Shown: piece by piece, positions 39,869 to 48,770 of the stretch
Numbering within the stretch: position 1 is the stretch's first letter
Layout of the letters: each line of letters opens with the position of its first letter
DNA from: Culturomica massiliensis
Lineage (GTDB): Bacteria; Bacteroidota; Bacteroidia; Bacteroidales; Marinifilaceae
Reading direction: 5' to 3'
Assembly (NCBI RefSeq): GCF_900091655.1
Contig: NZ_LT594621.1
Coordinates: 2,500,532 to 2,564,531 of the forward strand
DNA length: 64,000 nt
Program-made: the position numbers and the translations under genes
The notes under the pieces: model-generated
Database searches by the model: none
Seen by the model: the letters and a program-made list of their open reading frames with translations, nothing else
What the model was told of the DNA's origin: nothing

Positions 39869-40960
39869 TCAAAATGAAGTTACCGGTATATATCCCGACA
39901 CTGACGACCCCTTATTTATTTTTGACAAAGTACCCCATTTAAGCGGATTTGCATATTCAACCGCCCACACATACCGCGTATCCGTCGTTCCCGTACTCAT
40001 TACCTCTGAAGAACTGCAACAAAGAATATTGATAAACGAAGGATATGCCGGAAATATTTTCTTCCAGGTTCGCTCGAGTAAGGCATATTCCGCTACGAGA
40101 CACCTCAATTGCCCCAAAGCCGGCAGATACCATTTCCCTTTTTCCTCGGCCCAGCCTCCGCCATCATATTCTAAACACGCCTGTATAGCCGGTACGTACC
40201 CCAACCGGCCGCTCGCTTTCACTTTTTGACAATGGCTCCACCCCATCGTATCTTCCACAGCCTCCTTCCAGGTTTCAAACGTAGCATCCGTCACCTGAAT
40301 ATCTGCTCCGTCGGTTCCGGCCCATTTGCCCATATTTACAATCGGATATTTGCTAACCAGCCATCCTCTGTTTCCCTCCACGGCATCCGGATCGGGATTG
40401 ATCCAAAACACAATCCCTCTTACCCGGGACTCATCTGCTGCCGTAAGCTCCTCCATACGTAAAAAAGAACCGTCTCTCAACTGCACATCACCGACCCGGG
40501 GATAATAACGTCCCGCATAATTATTCCGGACGATACAGTTTCTTACCGTTCCACCGCTTACAACATATACACCTCCGCCATTTTCACCGGCAGCAATACC
40601 TCCACAAATCGTAAATCCATCCAAAATCCCTTCCACCCGGGCAACCCGAAACTTTGCGGTTGCCTGTAAAACAGTCATCTCCGTACCTCCGCTCTGCCTT
40701 TCACCGTCAGAACCATATCCCCCTGACACCTCCACACCGGACGGAACAACCAATTCCTCCGTCAAGGCATAAGTCCCCCAACGCACCAAAACCTTCTTCC
40801 CTCCGCCGTTTATCGCTTCCTTTATCCCCGCCATCGCATTCTCCCAGCTACTACCGTCCCGGGTGCCGGAACCTCCGGGCACCACATAACGCAACTGTGC
40901 TTCCCCCACTGTTACCATAATCAGCAAGCCGATAAACACCAAGCCTATTTTCTTTATCAT
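39869..40960 (-). CDS. Beta-helix N-piece with Lcl/DUF1566-like domain (second)
   Basis: 363 residues. Signal peptide MIKKIGLVFIGLLIMVTVGEAQ. The start is typical for a right-handed beta-helix (LRYVVPGGSGTRDGSSWENA, LVVPSGVEVSGGYGSDGE, ILDGFTICGG, GGGVYVVSGGTVRNCIVRNN). The helix then stops at GRYYPRVGDVQLRDGSF and an Lcl/DUF1566-like domain follows (RGIVFWINPDPD, KWYLPALGQLRCL, SSSEVM). It is homologous to the 413-residue protein at 41910-43151. Helix rungs that should follow are instead found at the start of the next gene, 4 bp downstream. Probably secreted. Confidence 0.85.
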   Translation of the reverse strand: MIKKIGLVFIGLLIMVTVGEAQLRYVVPGGSGTRDGSSWENAMAGIKEAINGGGKKVLVRWGTYALTEELVVPSGVEVSGGYGSDGERQSGGTEMTVLQATAKFRVARVEGILDGFTICGGIAAGENGGGVYVVSGGTVRNCIVRNNYAGRYYPRVGDVQLRDGSFLRMEELTAADESRVRGIVFWINPDPDAVEGNRGWLVSKYPIVNMGKWAGTDGADIQVTDATFETWKEAVEDTMGWSHCQKVKASGRLGYVPAIQACLEYDGGGWAEEKGKWYLPALGQLRCLVAEYALLERTWKKIFPAYPSFINILCCSSSEVMSTGTTDTRYVWAVEYANPLKWGTLSKINKGSSVSGYIPVTSF

Positions 40961-41028
40961 AGCTTACTTTATTATTTTAATAGTTTTGCCTTCCACCTTT
41001 CATCCTGTCTTTACGGATACGCTATATC

Positions 41029-41907
41029 TCAATAAACAAAAATCGGACGCACATTGTTACGGGTCGTTTTCTCTGCCTCCGTGCTACCGAAGCGACCGTA
41101 CGCCCCCGTCACAAAATTGACGACACATCCGCTGTTGTGCTCTCCGGCAAGTCCGTCGTTTGAACTCCAATACCAAGCAGCCGTCCTGGACTTGCCCCCT
41201 AACATATCAATATCCAACCCCGGATGTACACGTTTCAAAAAACGCAACGAAGCATCCAAAGCCGAAATCTGATTAAAAATACGCCGCAAATACAGATAAG
41301 TCGGCAAACACCAGCGGGGTGTACCCTCAACCTGTTTTTCAGCCCGGTAACCGTAACAGATATGTCCGGCTTCGAATTCCCTATACCCTCTGTCAGTATA
41401 TTCCTGCTCCATCTTCAACGTATTGCCGTAACAAGCCGTATCTTTCAAAAAAGCAACACCTCCCCAATCTTCCAGTTCATACTGCCCGGATATATTCAAA
41501 ACATTGACAGCTCCCCAGGACCCCTGGAATTCCTGCAAAGCAATCGCGGCCCCTTTCGGATAAACGGCATTGATATCCCCACGCACCCAATACACAATAC
41601 CGATGGCATCCTGCCGCCCGTCACTCTCATAAGTCACGGTATCCACGATCTCCCCGTTCAAACAATAAATATATCCCGGAGCGACACGGGTCGTATCTAC
41701 CTTCAGCTTCTCGTTGGCAATCACCGTCGTATTGATTACCCGGGCATTGCCACCGGCAATTCCGAAACCGTCCTGGGCCTGATTTTGATATACAACCGAA
41801 CCGACACAACTGCCGCCATCGTGCAAATATATACCACCCCCCTTTCCTTGAGCACAAGTATCAATGCAAAACCACAGCAACCATATACACCAAAACACCT
41901 TCTTCAT
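41029..41907 (-). CDS. Beta-helix M-piece with Lcl/DUF1566-like domain (first)
   Basis: 292 residues from the ATG at 41907 (MKKVFWCIWLLWFCIDTCAQ, signal peptide). The frame is open to 41919, but that start would overlap the previous gene and is less likely. It begins in mid beta-helix (GKGGGIYLHDGGSCVGSVVY, QNQAQDGFGIAGGNARVINT) and continues as an Lcl/DUF1566-like domain (GYIYCLNGEIVDTVTYESDG, GIVYWVRGD, RWCLPTYLYLRRIFNQ, AWYWSSND, VRPIFVY). The start is 2 bp after the upstream stop and a 68-bp gap follows. Paralogue of 39037-39864. Confidence 0.85.
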   Translation of the reverse strand: MKKVFWCIWLLWFCIDTCAQGKGGGIYLHDGGSCVGSVVYQNQAQDGFGIAGGNARVINTTVIANEKLKVDTTRVAPGYIYCLNGEIVDTVTYESDGRQDAIGIVYWVRGDINAVYPKGAAIALQEFQGSWGAVNVLNISGQYELEDWGGVAFLKDTACYGNTLKMEQEYTDRGYREFEAGHICYGYRAEKQVEGTPRWCLPTYLYLRRIFNQISALDASLRFLKRVHPGLDIDMLGGKSRTAAWYWSSNDGLAGEHNSGCVVNFVTGAYGRFGSTEAEKTTRNNVRPIFVY

Positions 41908-41909
41908 AA

Positions 41910-43151
41910 TCAAAAACATTTTACGGCATACGCCATTTGCGGCCGAGTAACTGTTGCCACACCTTTACGATCCTCGACGATTACATAAGTCCGTAATGCC
42001 GCCTCATTGTAAAAACCGCTCAACTGCCAGCAATTCACCGCATCCGGACGGGAAGAAGAAGTCGGCCAGCTTTTAAACCATAACAAATCGGCCTCATACC
42101 AGGAAGCATAAGCAATACTCGGATTCACAATACCAAAATATTTATTCATCACTGCCATATCGGATCCGGACCCGATCTGTATTTTATCCCATACCATTCT
42201 AAAAGAATTATCCACCGTATTCCACTCCGTCAATATCCACATGATTTCACCGATAGCCGGCAAATACCAGCCTTCTCCATAATTCCGGCAGGCCCTGGCC
42301 AAAGGAAAATCTGTCACATAAGCATTCGTGTTCGATAAAAGCAATTCCGTGTTCGCAGCACCATCCGTATCCGATAATGCCGATTCGACTTCCGGGCAAT
42401 AAGTACCCTCCACCAAATTCACAAGAAACTCCTCGTTATACTTACATTTATTTTTGACAGCAACCCACGGCTCATTGAACTCTTTTATCGACATCGCCCG
42501 GGCCCTCTCACCTACCGGAGCGTCCCGCTTCGGATTTACCCAAAAAACAATTCCCACCACCTCGTCGGCCTGTCCGTACACATATTGGGAAACATCCATA
42601 AAATCACCGCTTTTCAACAGAAGATCACCGACCTTCGGCGTACTCCCCGAAGCCTGATTACTCCGAATGATACAATTCACCACCTTTCCACCACTCTCTA
42701 CAAGAATCCCTCCGCCATTAGCACCCTCTGCACGTCCTCCGGCAACTACAACCTGCTCCAAAACCCCTTTTACAGTCGCAATCCGGCAAGTAGAATCCCC
42801 TTGAAAAATAGTTTGTCCGTCCGGATTTCCGCGGTTATCCGACAACATATCCTTCACACCCGTTCCCTCACGGATATAACCTCCCCTTATCGTCACATTC
42901 GCCGGAACAAGCAGTTCTCCTTTCTTTTTTCCCTTTTGGGCCGATATCAAATACTTACCGACAGCCACCCGGATCTCTACCGGTCCGGCTACATCCTTTA
43001 CCGACTCCAAAGCTTTATATACGGATTCATACGGTAGTGTCTGTGCCCCCGACCAGCTATCATCCCCTCTTTCCGACACATACACAACTTTTTGTGCCGG
43101 CAGAATCCCGGCAAACAACACCAACATCAACACATTTAATATACGTTTCAT
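41910..43151 (-). CDS. Beta-helix N-piece with Lcl/DUF1566-like domain (first)
   Basis: 413 residues. Signal peptide MKRILNVLMLVLFAGILPAQ. Opens like a capped right-handed beta-helix (KVVYVSERGDDSWSGAQTLP, LLVPANVTIRGGYIREG, GGGILVESGGKVVNCIIRSN). It then leaves the helix at PKVGDLLLKSGDF and ends in an Lcl/DUF1566-like domain (VVGIVFWVNPKRDA, EGWYLPAIGEIMWIL, PQMAYAVKCF). It lies 32 bp after the PorP/SprF gene and 2 bp before the M-piece. Function not known; probably a surface subunit. Confidence 0.85.
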   Translation of the reverse strand: MKRILNVLMLVLFAGILPAQKVVYVSERGDDSWSGAQTLPYESVYKALESVKDVAGPVEIRVAVGKYLISAQKGKKKGELLVPANVTIRGGYIREGTGVKDMLSDNRGNPDGQTIFQGDSTCRIATVKGVLEQVVVAGGRAEGANGGGILVESGGKVVNCIIRSNQASGSTPKVGDLLLKSGDFMDVSQYVYGQADEVVGIVFWVNPKRDAPVGERARAMSIKEFNEPWVAVKNKCKYNEEFLVNLVEGTYCPEVESALSDTDGAANTELLLSNTNAYVTDFPLARACRNYGEGWYLPAIGEIMWILTEWNTVDNSFRMVWDKIQIGSGSDMAVMNKYFGIVNPSIAYASWYEADLLWFKSWPTSSSRPDAVNCWQLSGFYNEAALRTYVIVEDRKGVATVTRPQMAYAVKCF

Positions 43152-43183
43152 CTCAATACCTCCTTGGGAATTCCCCCTCCTGC

Positions 43184-44161
43184 TTACCTAAAATACCACT
43201 TATTTTTACAAGCATCAGCACGCTTCCATATACGATAAGCCACACCGATCTCATGGGAAGCACCCCAGTCACGCTTATTGATATCGTAAGTGTAATTCAG
43301 CTCTATCGTATTCCGAAGCAATATTCCCATATGAACAGACGGGTTCTCCAACTTACGGAGTGATCCGCCGATCCACACCATATCCTCATACCATAACACG
43401 GCATTGATATCCACACCCGTTCCCGAATAGCCGTCATTTTTATACATTACCGAAGGAACAAAAGCAAAACGGCTGAAATATAGCTGCCACCCGGCTGTCG
43501 CATATATGTTATTGTATCTTTCCTTATTGTCCTCATCATAAGGATCCTTCATATACCGGGAAAGGGATCCACCTACAAAAGGCCCTGTAGAATAGAGCCA
43601 TATTCCGGCTTCAACCAAAGGCGTCGCTTCATTCCGCTTGCCGACTTTTAACAAAGGATCATCAACATCTCCCACATATTCATCCCCGATCTTCATCGTC
43701 GACATCGATACTCCGGCTCCCACACCGGCAGACAATGTCCAATAAGGACTCAAAGGCACATGGCAGGCATAACTGAGCGTAACATCCGTATAAGTAAAGA
43801 TATTAAGCTTGTCATAAGTCACTTTTGCCCCCACCCCATGCTTGATCCGCCGGTAATTGTAATCCAAATGACCTTTTTCTACCCGGTATCTTTTATCAAA
43901 ATCAGAATAACGCAACACCTGATCCTTATCTTTCGCCAAATTCGTATTGAAAGTAAACAGGATAGAGGTCGGAGAGTTTTTGATATTCGTCCACTGACGG
44001 CTGTAAGATAGCCGGACGTCCATATAATCATTCACCCCCGCAACCGCCGGATTCATTAAATAATTGTTCAGGAAATACTGACGGGAAAATAACTCATTCT
44101 GAGCATCCGCATAGGACGCCATAAGTAAAAACAATAGGCTTATATACCACTTTTTTTTCAT
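43184..44161 (-). CDS. PorP/SprF family T9SS-associated outer-membrane protein
   Basis: 325 residues from the ATG at 44161 (signal peptide MKKKWYISLLFLLMASYADA). The frame extends to 44242, but that stretch is not signal-like. The mature N-terminus FSRQYFLNNYLMNPAVAGVN and RLSYSRQWTNIKNSPTSILF are typical of PorP/SprF proteins. The rest has alternating hydrophobic and aromatic strands, as expected of a beta-barrel (SYACHVPLSPYWTLSAGVGA, GWQLYFSRFAFVPSVMYK, MVWIGGSLR, LNYTYDINKRD). Members of this family help to secrete or anchor type B sorting-domain proteins, and one such protein is encoded five genes downstream. It is the first gene of the locus. Confidence 0.9.
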   Translation of the reverse strand: MKKKWYISLLFLLMASYADAQNELFSRQYFLNNYLMNPAVAGVNDYMDVRLSYSRQWTNIKNSPTSILFTFNTNLAKDKDQVLRYSDFDKRYRVEKGHLDYNYRRIKHGVGAKVTYDKLNIFTYTDVTLSYACHVPLSPYWTLSAGVGAGVSMSTMKIGDEYVGDVDDPLLKVGKRNEATPLVEAGIWLYSTGPFVGGSLSRYMKDPYDEDNKERYNNIYATAGWQLYFSRFAFVPSVMYKNDGYSGTGVDINAVLWYEDMVWIGGSLRKLENPSVHMGILLRNTIELNYTYDINKRDWGASHEIGVAYRIWKRADACKNKWYFR

Positions 44162-44269
44162 CAGACTCACGATTAGAAGCACAAACAACGTTTTATCGCC
44201 TTTGCCTCCCGACAAAACAGCACACAACGCCCTACTTAACATATATATTATACATCTACTTTAATTAGG

Positions 44270-44277
44270 CAAAAGTA
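44270..44277 (-). promoter_or_regulatory. Putative -7 box of the surface-protein operon
   Basis: TACTTTTG on the minus strand fits TAnnTTTG. The expected TTTG about 20 bp further upstream is not perfect (TTCG at 44295-44298, spacing 17). It would give a leader of about 100 nt before the PorP/SprF start. Confidence 0.45.
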
Positions 44278-44558
44278 ATAATAAATCTATTAAACGAATC
44301 CTAATTTTATAATAAAAACAGGCATTTTTGATAATTTTAACACACTTTTTTAACCATTCCTTTTTACAACTGCACCGACCGAAAATTTCAGACTTTCAGC
44401 CGAAAGCGAAATACATTTAAGCAAGGCCCCGGAAACGGTCATTGATTTACGATCCGGGAAGGCCACATAAGCCAATCCGGAAAAAGAATTTCGCAAACAT
44501 TATTACCGTTTCTTTCGTTTGAAAAGAAAAATTTACAAGCTGAAAAATATAGATTCTA

Positions 44559-44650
44559 ACTGTAGACTTACGATTTTGAGATTAAAAAAAATCTAACGAA
44601 GAAACAGCCCGACAAACAATTTAAAATTTAAAATCTAAAATTTACAATTT
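44559..44650. repeat. Dispersed AT-rich palindromic element, copy b
   Basis: Left arm AACTGTAGACTTACGATTTT, centre ATCTAACGAAGAAAC, right arm AATTTAAAATCTAAAATTT then ACAATTT. Same layout as the copies at 61744 and 62250. Confidence 0.65.
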
Positions 44651-44750
44651 ATATGTACATTTGTATCCAAATTATAGTTCAAAGTCAAAGGTAAAAATGA
44701 CATGTAGCCTGCTGACCTAAAACAAGTAACTAACTTAATATTACAAAAAC

Positions 44751-45002
44751 ATGTTACCTAAATTTCTTATTGCTGACAATTCCCAGGAAGCTCTCGATCT
44801 GGTATATGTTGTACATACGGAGAGTCCACGGTGTATTATTCAATGTGACTTAGACGGTTTTTACAGCAATCAGCGTATTTATTGGATTGACGAAGAGCCG
44901 CTTTCACAAGACGATATCGATTCGTTAATGGAAGAAGCTGAAAATTTTTACGAGAAAGAACTCGATAACCAGGAAGAAGTTTACGATGAAGAAGAGGAGT
45001 AG
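44751..45002 (+). CDS. Small acidic hypothetical protein
   Basis: 83 residues. I do not recognise a named family. The N-terminal half is ordinary globular-looking (MLPKFLIADNSQEALDLVYV); the C-terminal third is strongly acidic (EEAENFYEKELDNQEEVYDE). No signal peptide or membrane segment, so it is probably cytoplasmic. It lies 27 bp upstream of the DUF4301 gene and is likely cotranscribed with it. Confidence 0.7.
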   Translation: MLPKFLIADNSQEALDLVYVVHTESPRCIIQCDLDGFYSNQRIYWIDEEPLSQDDIDSLMEEAENFYEKELDNQEEVYDEEEE

Positions 45003-45029
45003 GGTTAACATTTGAAAATTTGATTTAAA

Positions 45030-46610
45030 ATGAAGGAAAATAAAGTTATCTACACGAAAGAAGACCTCAAAGATTTTAAGCATCGGGGTATCAAGCAGGA
45101 ACAGGTAAACCAACAACTTGAAAATTTCAAGAAAGGTTTCGGTTATGTCCGGCTGTCCGAACCGGCTGTAATCGGGAATGGCATCAAAATCATTCCGGCC
45201 GAAGAAGAAAATTACCTGATCGATCTCTATGAAAAAGGGAGCCAGAAAGCAGATGTTATAAAAATGGTTCCAGCTTCCGGTTCCGCTTCCCGAATGTTCA
45301 AAACATTATTTTCCTTTATGGAAACATACAAAGGCGATACGGAAGAATTTCTGAAATTCGTACAAGATAAAGCCCCCAACAGCATGCATGAATTTTTCCT
45401 GCATCTGAATGAATTTCCATTTTATGAACATTTAAAAAGTATCATGTGGAAAGACAGCAGAGATCTCGAAAAAATGCTGGAAAAAAGGGAATACAAGGAA
45501 ATTCTGGAATATATCCTTACAGATAAAGGACTGAACTACGGCAACACCCCGAAAGGACTGGTTGACTTTCATGTATACCGCGACTTCGTCCGCACTCCTT
45601 TTGACGAACATCTGGTAGAGGCAGCTTTATATTGCAAAAACGGAAAAGATGCCAATCTGCATTTTACGGTATCAGAAGAGTATCTTCCCCGGTTCAAAGA
45701 GCGTTTGAGAAAAGTAACGAAAGTATTTGAAAAAATGTTCGATGTAAAATATAAGGTTACTTTTTCAATTCAAAAACCGTCTACAGATACTGTTAGTGTC
45801 GACGAAAAGGGAGAACTTGTCAGGGATGAAAACGGACAAATCCTTTTCCGTCCGGGCGGTCACGGTGCTTTAATTCACAATTTAGACGATATCAAAGGCG
45901 ATATTATTTTTATTAAAAACATCGACAACGTTATTCCCGACCGAAGCAAAGCCGATACGGTCAAATACAAAAAGTTATTGGCCGGTATGTTGTTCGAAAT
46001 ACAAAGTAAAATCTTTGAACAACTGGACTTATTGGATAAACGCGGCCTTACCGACGAAAAACTCGATGAGATTGAAAAATTCATTGAAGAAAATACCGGA
46101 TATAAAAAACCGGCCGATCTTACCTTTCCGGATCGTAAAAAACGGATTCGTTTTTTAAAAAGCTTATTGGATCGCCCGATCCGGGTATGCGGTATGGTGA
46201 AAAATGAAGGCGAACCGGGAGGCGGTCCGTTCTGGGTAAAAGCCGAAGACGGCAGCCAACGGTTAATGATCATCGAATCCGCTCAAATTGACCTGAAAGA
46301 CAAAGAGCAGAAAAAAATCTTCGAACATGCCACACATTTTAATCCCGTAGATTTGGTTTGCGGAACCCGCAATCACAAAGGCAAGCAATTCGATCTCACA
46401 GATTTTATCGACTACAATCAAGGGTTTATTACGACCAAATCCTACAAAGGAAAAGACATCCGTGTACAGGAATTACCCGGACTGTGGAACGGTGCCATGG
46501 GAAATTGGATATCTATTTTCGTGGAAGTACCGTTGAGTACCTTTACTCCGGTAAAAACCGTATTCGATTTGCGCCGGACGGAACACCGGAATGTATTTTT
46601 CAAATGCTGA
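45030..46610 (+). CDS. DUF4301 family protein
   Basis: 526 residues. Matches the DUF4301 family, which is largely confined to Bacteroidetes and has no established function. Conserved features include FKHRGIKQEQVNQQLENFKK at the N-terminus and MVPASGSASRMFKTLFSF, which resembles the start of a nucleotidyltransferase loop. Further on are FRPGGHGALIHNLDDIKGDI, IFIKNIDNV, GEPGGGPFW and LPGLWNGAMGNW. The GGHGALI and NIDN motifs recall sugar-nucleotide pyrophosphorylases; this is an inference only. No signal peptide. The upstream neighbour is a small acidic protein. Confidence 0.85.
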   Translation: MKENKVIYTKEDLKDFKHRGIKQEQVNQQLENFKKGFGYVRLSEPAVIGNGIKIIPAEEENYLIDLYEKGSQKADVIKMVPASGSASRMFKTLFSFMETYKGDTEEFLKFVQDKAPNSMHEFFLHLNEFPFYEHLKSIMWKDSRDLEKMLEKREYKEILEYILTDKGLNYGNTPKGLVDFHVYRDFVRTPFDEHLVEAALYCKNGKDANLHFTVSEEYLPRFKERLRKVTKVFEKMFDVKYKVTFSIQKPSTDTVSVDEKGELVRDENGQILFRPGGHGALIHNLDDIKGDIIFIKNIDNVIPDRSKADTVKYKKLLAGMLFEIQSKIFEQLDLLDKRGLTDEKLDEIEKFIEENTGYKKPADLTFPDRKKRIRFLKSLLDRPIRVCGMVKNEGEPGGGPFWVKAEDGSQRLMIIESAQIDLKDKEQKKIFEHATHFNPVDLVCGTRNHKGKQFDLTDFIDYNQGFITTKSYKGKDIRVQELPGLWNGAMGNWISIFVEVPLSTFTPVKTVFDLRRTEHRNVFFKC

Positions 46611-46701
46611 ACATCAATATTATCGATTTACGGTTTTTATTAGGAAAAGAATGATAGCAGCCGAAGTTATTTTATCATGATGAACCTGGATTCTGAGGTT
46701 T

Positions 46702-46777
46702 TATATTTTACAATTTACTACTGAAATTATAAAATCACCGGTCAAAAATCGTAAATCTAAAATCAAAAATCGTAATC
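46702..46777. repeat. Dispersed AT-rich element, partial copy c
   Basis: TTTTACAATTTACTACTGAA-like left part and AAAAATCGTAAATCTAAAAT-like right part lie just before the DUF368 gene. The core TAACGAA is absent. Confidence 0.45.
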
Positions 46778-46781
46778 AAAC

Positions 46782-47708
46782 GTGGAGAAAAAAAGAAATT
46801 ACCTTTTACTCGTATTAAAAGGGTGTTGTATGGGGGCGGCAGATGTCGTTCCCGGAGTGTCCGGAGGAACCATCGCATTCATTACCGGTATTTACGAAGA
46901 ACTGATCAACTCAATCAAAAGCATCGATTGGACAGCCATAAAACTGTTGTTCAGTCTGAAAATCAATGCTTTTTGGCGAAAAATAAACGGCAGTTTTTTA
47001 TTCTCTGTACTCTGTGGCATTGGTATTTCTATTTTCTCTCTGGCCCGTCTGATGACCTATTTGCTAAAGTACCACCCCATTGAAATCTGGTCTTTCTTTT
47101 TCGGTTTGATTATCGCCTCCTCTTTTTTGGTTGCAAAGGAAATCCGGAAATGGGATATCTTTACGGTAATATCCCTGATCGCCGGAGGAATTGCTGCATA
47201 TACGATCACAGTACTTAGCCCGGCATCCACACCACAAACCTGGTGGTTTATCATGCTCTCCGGCGCAATTGCCATATGTGCTATGATTTTACCCGGAATT
47301 TCAGGTGCTTTTATACTGTTGCTGATGGGGCAATATGCCTACATCATGGCAGCCGTCAGTAGCCTGAATCTCGGCATTATATCTGTATTTGCCATTGGAG
47401 CCATTATCGGTATTATTTCGTTCTCTCATATTTTATCCTGGTTACTGAAAAACTACCACAGCTTGACTGTTGCGATGCTTACCGGATTTATGGTCGGCTC
47501 GCTGAACAAAGTGTGGCCCTGGAAAATCACCTTGGAGACCTATGTCGACCAACACGGCGTAAGACAAGCTCTGACAGAACAAAATGTACTGCCCCGAAGC
47601 ATAGAAGGTGATCCGTTGGTAGCACAAGCGATAATAATGTGTCTGGCCGGATTCTTTTTAATCTGGGGCGTTGAGAAAATCGGGAAAAAAATGAGCCGGA
47701 AAAACTAA
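46782..47708 (+). CDS. DUF368 domain membrane protein
   Basis: 308 residues, starting at GTG 46782 (MEKKRNYLLLVLKGCCMGAA). The N-terminal signature CCMGAADVVPGVSGGTIAFI plus TGIYEELI is diagnostic of DUF368. About eight hydrophobic segments are visible. A second GAILPGISGAF-like motif (MILPGISGAFILLLMGQYAY) suggests an internally repeated membrane protein. DUF368 proteins have been linked to polyprenyl-phosphate transport in some bacteria, so lipid-carrier recycling is possible but not shown here. Ends 56 bp before aroE. Confidence 0.88.
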   Translation: MEKKRNYLLLVLKGCCMGAADVVPGVSGGTIAFITGIYEELINSIKSIDWTAIKLLFSLKINAFWRKINGSFLFSVLCGIGISIFSLARLMTYLLKYHPIEIWSFFFGLIIASSFLVAKEIRKWDIFTVISLIAGGIAAYTITVLSPASTPQTWWFIMLSGAIAICAMILPGISGAFILLLMGQYAYIMAAVSSLNLGIISVFAIGAIIGIISFSHILSWLLKNYHSLTVAMLTGFMVGSLNKVWPWKITLETYVDQHGVRQALTEQNVLPRSIEGDPLVAQAIIMCLAGFFLIWGVEKIGKKMSRKN

Positions 47709-47764
47709 AATGGAATTTACAGAATAGCGAAATCTGAAAACGAACAAACAAAACACATACATTC

Positions 47765-48508
47765 ATGTATCTTTACGGTCTGGTCGGTTTCCCTCTGGGA
47801 CATTCTTTCTCTCAAAAATATTTCACAGAGAAATTCGAAAAAGAAAAAATAAAAGCTTTTTATCGGAATTTCGAACTGGAAAATATCGCTGCGCTGAACG
47901 ACATCATTCTTCAAAACCCGGAATTGCAAGGCTTCAATGTCACCATCCCCCACAAACAAACCATCCTCCCATACATAGACGAACTGAATGGGGCTGCCCG
48001 GGAAATCGGAGCCGTCAATTGCGTGAAAATCGTACGGGAGGACAACTGTATCCGCTTAACCGGTTACAATACTGATACGGAAGGATTCCGCTTATCTCTG
48101 TCTGATTTTATCCCGCCAACAGTTACCCGGGCTTTAATACTCGGCAATGGCGGAGCTGCCCAAGCCGTCCGCTACACATTAAAAAAGCTGGGCATATCTT
48201 CTTTAACCGTATCCCGCAACCCACAGGGAGAAAATGAGATCGGATATGCAGACGTACACCGGTATTTACCGACACATTTTCTGATTGTAAATACAACTCC
48301 GCTCGGCACCTGGCCCGACACAGCGACCTGTCCTTCCATCCCCTATGAGCAATTGACACCTGCCCATTATCTGTTCGACCTGGTTTATAATCCGGATATT
48401 ACCCTTTTCATGCAACAGGGACTCCAGGCTGGAGCTCATGTCCGCAACGGACTCGGCATGTTGATCGGACAAGCCGAAGCCGCCTGGAAAATTTGGAACA
48501 ATCGATAA
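47765..48508 (+). CDS. aroE: Shikimate dehydrogenase
   Basis: 247 residues, slightly shorter than the 270 typical of AroE. It reduces 3-dehydroshikimate to shikimate with NADPH in the aromatic amino-acid pathway. Visible motifs: the substrate-binding GFPLGHSFSQ (S-x-S-like), GFNVTIPHK with the catalytic Lys, GAVNCVK, GYNTDTEGF, the nucleotide-binding loop LILGNGGAAQAV, NTTPLGTWPD, and NGLGMLIGQAEAAWKIW at the end. Cytoplasmic. Downstream, past an insertion sequence, lies the iorAB pair, which also deals with aromatic 2-oxo acids. Confidence 0.95.
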   Translation: MYLYGLVGFPLGHSFSQKYFTEKFEKEKIKAFYRNFELENIAALNDIILQNPELQGFNVTIPHKQTILPYIDELNGAAREIGAVNCVKIVREDNCIRLTGYNTDTEGFRLSLSDFIPPTVTRALILGNGGAAQAVRYTLKKLGISSLTVSRNPQGENEIGYADVHRYLPTHFLIVNTTPLGTWPDTATCPSIPYEQLTPAHYLFDLVYNPDITLFMQQGLQAGAHVRNGLGMLIGQAEAAWKIWNNR

Positions 48509-48576
48509 ATACATTATCCACCGGATTCCATACACCATTTTCGCCAAATCCACAGACCGGTATAACCGCAATAAAT

Positions 48577-48715
48577 CCAAAACTTATCCGCAAAATCCAT
48601 GAGACAAATCAAAAATCGTAAATCATAAATCGTAAATCGTAAATCATAAATCAAAAATCATAAATACGCTCTCCCTCCTTTCAAACCTCATTTTTCAATT
48701 TAAAATCTAAAATCC
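48577..48715. repeat. Direct repeat copy 1 (AAATCGT-rich unit)
   Basis: Starts CCAAAACTTATCCGCAAAA, contains a run of AAATCGT/AAATCAT units, then TACGCTCTCCCTCC and AATTTAAAATCTAAAATCC. The second copy begins at 48771. Confidence 0.75.
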
Positions 48716-48770
48716 CTTTTCACTCTTTTCCCATAATCCCTATACATCACTTTATCCTCCAACCATAAAC

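Larger units (their letters stand above)
44162..44750. other. 589-bp divergent intergenic region
   Basis: Separates the minus-strand surface locus from the plus-strand genes. It contains the -7 box at 44270, a dispersed repeat copy at 44559-44650, and TACATTTG at 44656-44663, a possible -7 box for the plus-strand gene at 44751. No further gene is seen. Confidence 0.6.
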
